Below, piece by piece: positions 21,266 to 22,517 of a stretch of 22,517 nucleotides of DNA (positions within the stretch are counted from its first letter, which is position 1; each line of letters begins with the position of its first letter). Origin of the DNA: CAUUGB01 sp963544615. GTDB lineage: Bacteria > Patescibacteriota > Microgenomatia > UBA1400 > PJMF01. Location: the NCBI GenBank assembly GCA_963544615.1, contig CAUUGB010000012.1, positions 1 through 22,517 on the forward strand, written 5' to 3'. The notes below the pieces were generated by a model that was given only the letters and a program-made list of their open reading frames with translations, was not told where the DNA came from and searched no databases. Made by a program: the position numbers and the translations under genes.

Positions 21266-22432
21266 TCAATTATCGCTATAAAAATCGAGCACCAAGACTC
21301 CATATTCAAAACGAGCTCGCTCCAAGTCATCAATACTGCCAGACAACACAGTATAGCTATCCATCATTACTTGCCCTAAATATTCTTGAAACTGCAGCAC
21401 TTCTTCTACCAACTGAGCAAAACTCTCCCGAGCTTTAGTACCCACAATTTCCTCATCATATTGCTTAGTCAGGGCTAAATTAATGGTGTGGGCAACTTGA
21501 GTATCAAAGTCAGCAAACATCTGAGTAATTTTTTCTTGCAGCAAAGCGGTTTGCCATTGTTTATTGCTATCTTTAAGCTCATAGAGTAAACCACGCGTAA
21601 TCTGGTTTTGGTCAATAATAGTTTTTAGTTTTTGTCCTAAAAGCTTCAGCTGCGAAATTCCCAAATCCAGTAAAATATTAATTTGATTTAGAGAGGAAGC
21701 TCGGAGTGCTTCTAAATTAGCAATTTCATTTTTAAGCCGCCGACAATCTTTATTTTTTTTGTTTATCAGTTGACTGGTTTTAGTTAAGCCACTAGAGAGA
21801 TTTTTATCAATTTCAGCTTGAATATGCTCTAGCGAGCGCTGTAACTGGCGCCGCAACTTTTGTAACTTGCGATTTTGTTGCTGACTACTCTCAAGAATAC
21901 TGCGACTTTGAGTAGTTAAATCTGCAATTTCAGCTTTAATCACTGCTACAATTTGGGCGAAAAACTTTTTGCCTACATCTGGTAGATTGGCATTAAAATC
22001 GGCAGCTTCAAACTGAGCAAAATGTTTGTGCAAATAATCAAATATTTCCAGTTGTTTATGTTGATAATGTGTTTGTTCATCATGCAGAGTAGCCAGATTA
22101 TCTCTTTTCACTAGTTGAGGATTTTTTTCAAATTGTCGCTTTAAGCGAATATAATGACTACCTTCCTTAGCTTGCAAAAGCACATCAGTTACCTGTTGCT
22201 CTAGAAAAGCAGCTTTAGTACTTGCTTTAATTTTTGCCAACAATTTTAATTCTTGCTCCAGAGTAGTAACATCAGCCCGATTATCAGTGGCTTGCTCAGC
22301 TAATTCCAGCTGCACCCCTAAATCACGCAAATTAGCCAACAAACTTAAGCGTTGAGTTTGCAAATCTTCAATTTCAAAAGTCAACTGTTTTTGTTTAGCA
22401 ATTTTTTTATAATCAGTAGTTTTAACTATCAT
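21266..22432 (-). CDS. Long coiled-coil protein, unknown function
   Basis: This encodes about 388 aa, almost entirely alpha-helical, with heptad-like stretches at roughly 10-75 and 170-275 (IEDLQTQRLSLLANLRDLG; RKLQKLRRQLQRSLEHIQA). It has no signal peptide, transmembrane segment or catalytic motif. The C-terminal third (LLYELKDSNKQWQTALLQEK and on) is less repetitive and may be a helical domain. I chose the ATG at 22432 because it forms an ATGA overlap with the stop of the upstream gene and follows GAGGG; an ATG at 22438 is two codons earlier. It is probably co-translated with the other coiled-coil gene and could form a heteromer with it. I do not recognise the family. Confidence 0.7.
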   Translation of the reverse strand: MIVKTTDYKKIAKQKQLTFEIEDLQTQRLSLLANLRDLGVQLELAEQATDNRADVTTLEQELKLLAKIKASTKAAFLEQQVTDVLLQAKEGSHYIRLKRQFEKNPQLVKRDNLATLHDEQTHYQHKQLEIFDYLHKHFAQFEAADFNANLPDVGKKFFAQIVAVIKAEIADLTTQSRSILESSQQQNRKLQKLRRQLQRSLEHIQAEIDKNLSSGLTKTSQLINKKNKDCRRLKNEIANLEALRASSLNQINILLDLGISQLKLLGQKLKTIIDQNQITRGLLYELKDSNKQWQTALLQEKITQMFADFDTQVAHTINLALTKQYDEEIVGTKARESFAQLVEEVLQFQEYLGQVMMDSYTVLSGSIDDLERARFEYGVLVLDFYSDN

Positions 22433-22517
22433 TCCCATACCCTCAGCGAAGTTTCTATTTGTGTATATTGATGTTTAAGCTCTAATAAACGCTCATCGGC
22501 GCGCTGCAACTTGGAGA
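22429..22517 (-). CDS. Partial coiled-coil protein, C-terminal end only
   Basis: The frame is open from the right edge to a TGA at 22429-22431. The last 29 residues include KLQRADERLLELKHQYTQIE and end SLRVWE; they are charged and heptad-like. The stop overlaps the start of the next coiled-coil gene (ATGA), so the two are translationally coupled. Most of the gene is outside the window. Confidence 0.6.
   Translation of the reverse strand, partial: SKLQRADERLLELKHQYTQIETSLRVWE

Noticed and set aside
21161..21379. A 72-aa plus-strand frame
   Set aside because: It covers the 16S promoter, boxA and the end of the coiled-coil gene.

Overview
The window looks like a piece of a Candidate Phyla Radiation (Patescibacteria-type) bacterial chromosome. 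It is AT-rich and gene-dense, and several genes overlap. The 16S rRNA is strongly divergent and stands alone. Several proteins are small or divergent forms of core enzymes (Prs, TsaD, GroES), and I see no biosynthetic operon. TGA is used as an ordinary stop (for example after the aldolase at 9056-9058), so this is not a UGA=Gly lineage. I cannot name the phylum from sequence alone.

Layout. 1-1168 (minus): three overlapping or closely spaced membrane-protein genes, the last running off the left edge. 1217-4449 (minus): leuS preceded by a DUF975 membrane protein. 4555-5490 (minus): a Fic-fold protein whose catalytic motif is gone, with a winged-helix C-terminus. 5547-5772: an initiator tRNA (minus) and a CAU-anticodon tRNA (plus), divergently transcribed. 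5773-6807 (minus): a YibE/F membrane protein. 7062-9058 (plus): a divergent PRPP synthetase and a class I fructose-bisphosphate aldolase, closed by a bidirectional terminator. 9169-11158 (minus): groES-groEL behind a consensus promoter that carries a CIRCE-like operator. 11448-11635 (plus): tRNA-Pro and tRNA-Gly. 11696-13833 (plus): a TsaC-TsaE fusion overlapping tsaD. 13796-14790 (minus): a DUF5667-like membrane protein overlapping nrdR. 14847-14931: tRNA-Leu. 14994-17002 (minus): a metallo-beta-lactamase-fold protein and dnaB. 17050-18388 (plus): two secreted or anchored proteins. 18380-19002 (minus): a Nudix hydrolase behind tRNA-Ala. 19034-19258 (plus): a DUF167 protein. 19267-21233 (minus): a complete stand-alone 16S rRNA transcription unit with promoter, boxA, processing stem and terminator. 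21266-22517 (minus): two overlapping coiled-coil genes, the first entering from the right edge.

The genes are mostly information processing (tRNA charging, t6A modification, chaperonin, helicase, dNTP regulation, rRNA and tRNAs) plus two central-carbon enzymes. I found no CRISPR, transposase, phage gene or defence operon. The points most worth a second look are: (a) compensated base-pair changes in the decoding centre and 530 loop of the 16S rRNA, with two expanded helices and poor matches to the usual survey primers; (b) a recurring promoter layout that puts the start codon where transcription should begin, suggesting leaderless mRNAs; (c) the dead Fic domain; (d) a Cys-rich insertion in GroES and the CIRCE-like operator upstream; (e) the tsaC-tsaE fusion; and (f) an atypical initiator tRNA.
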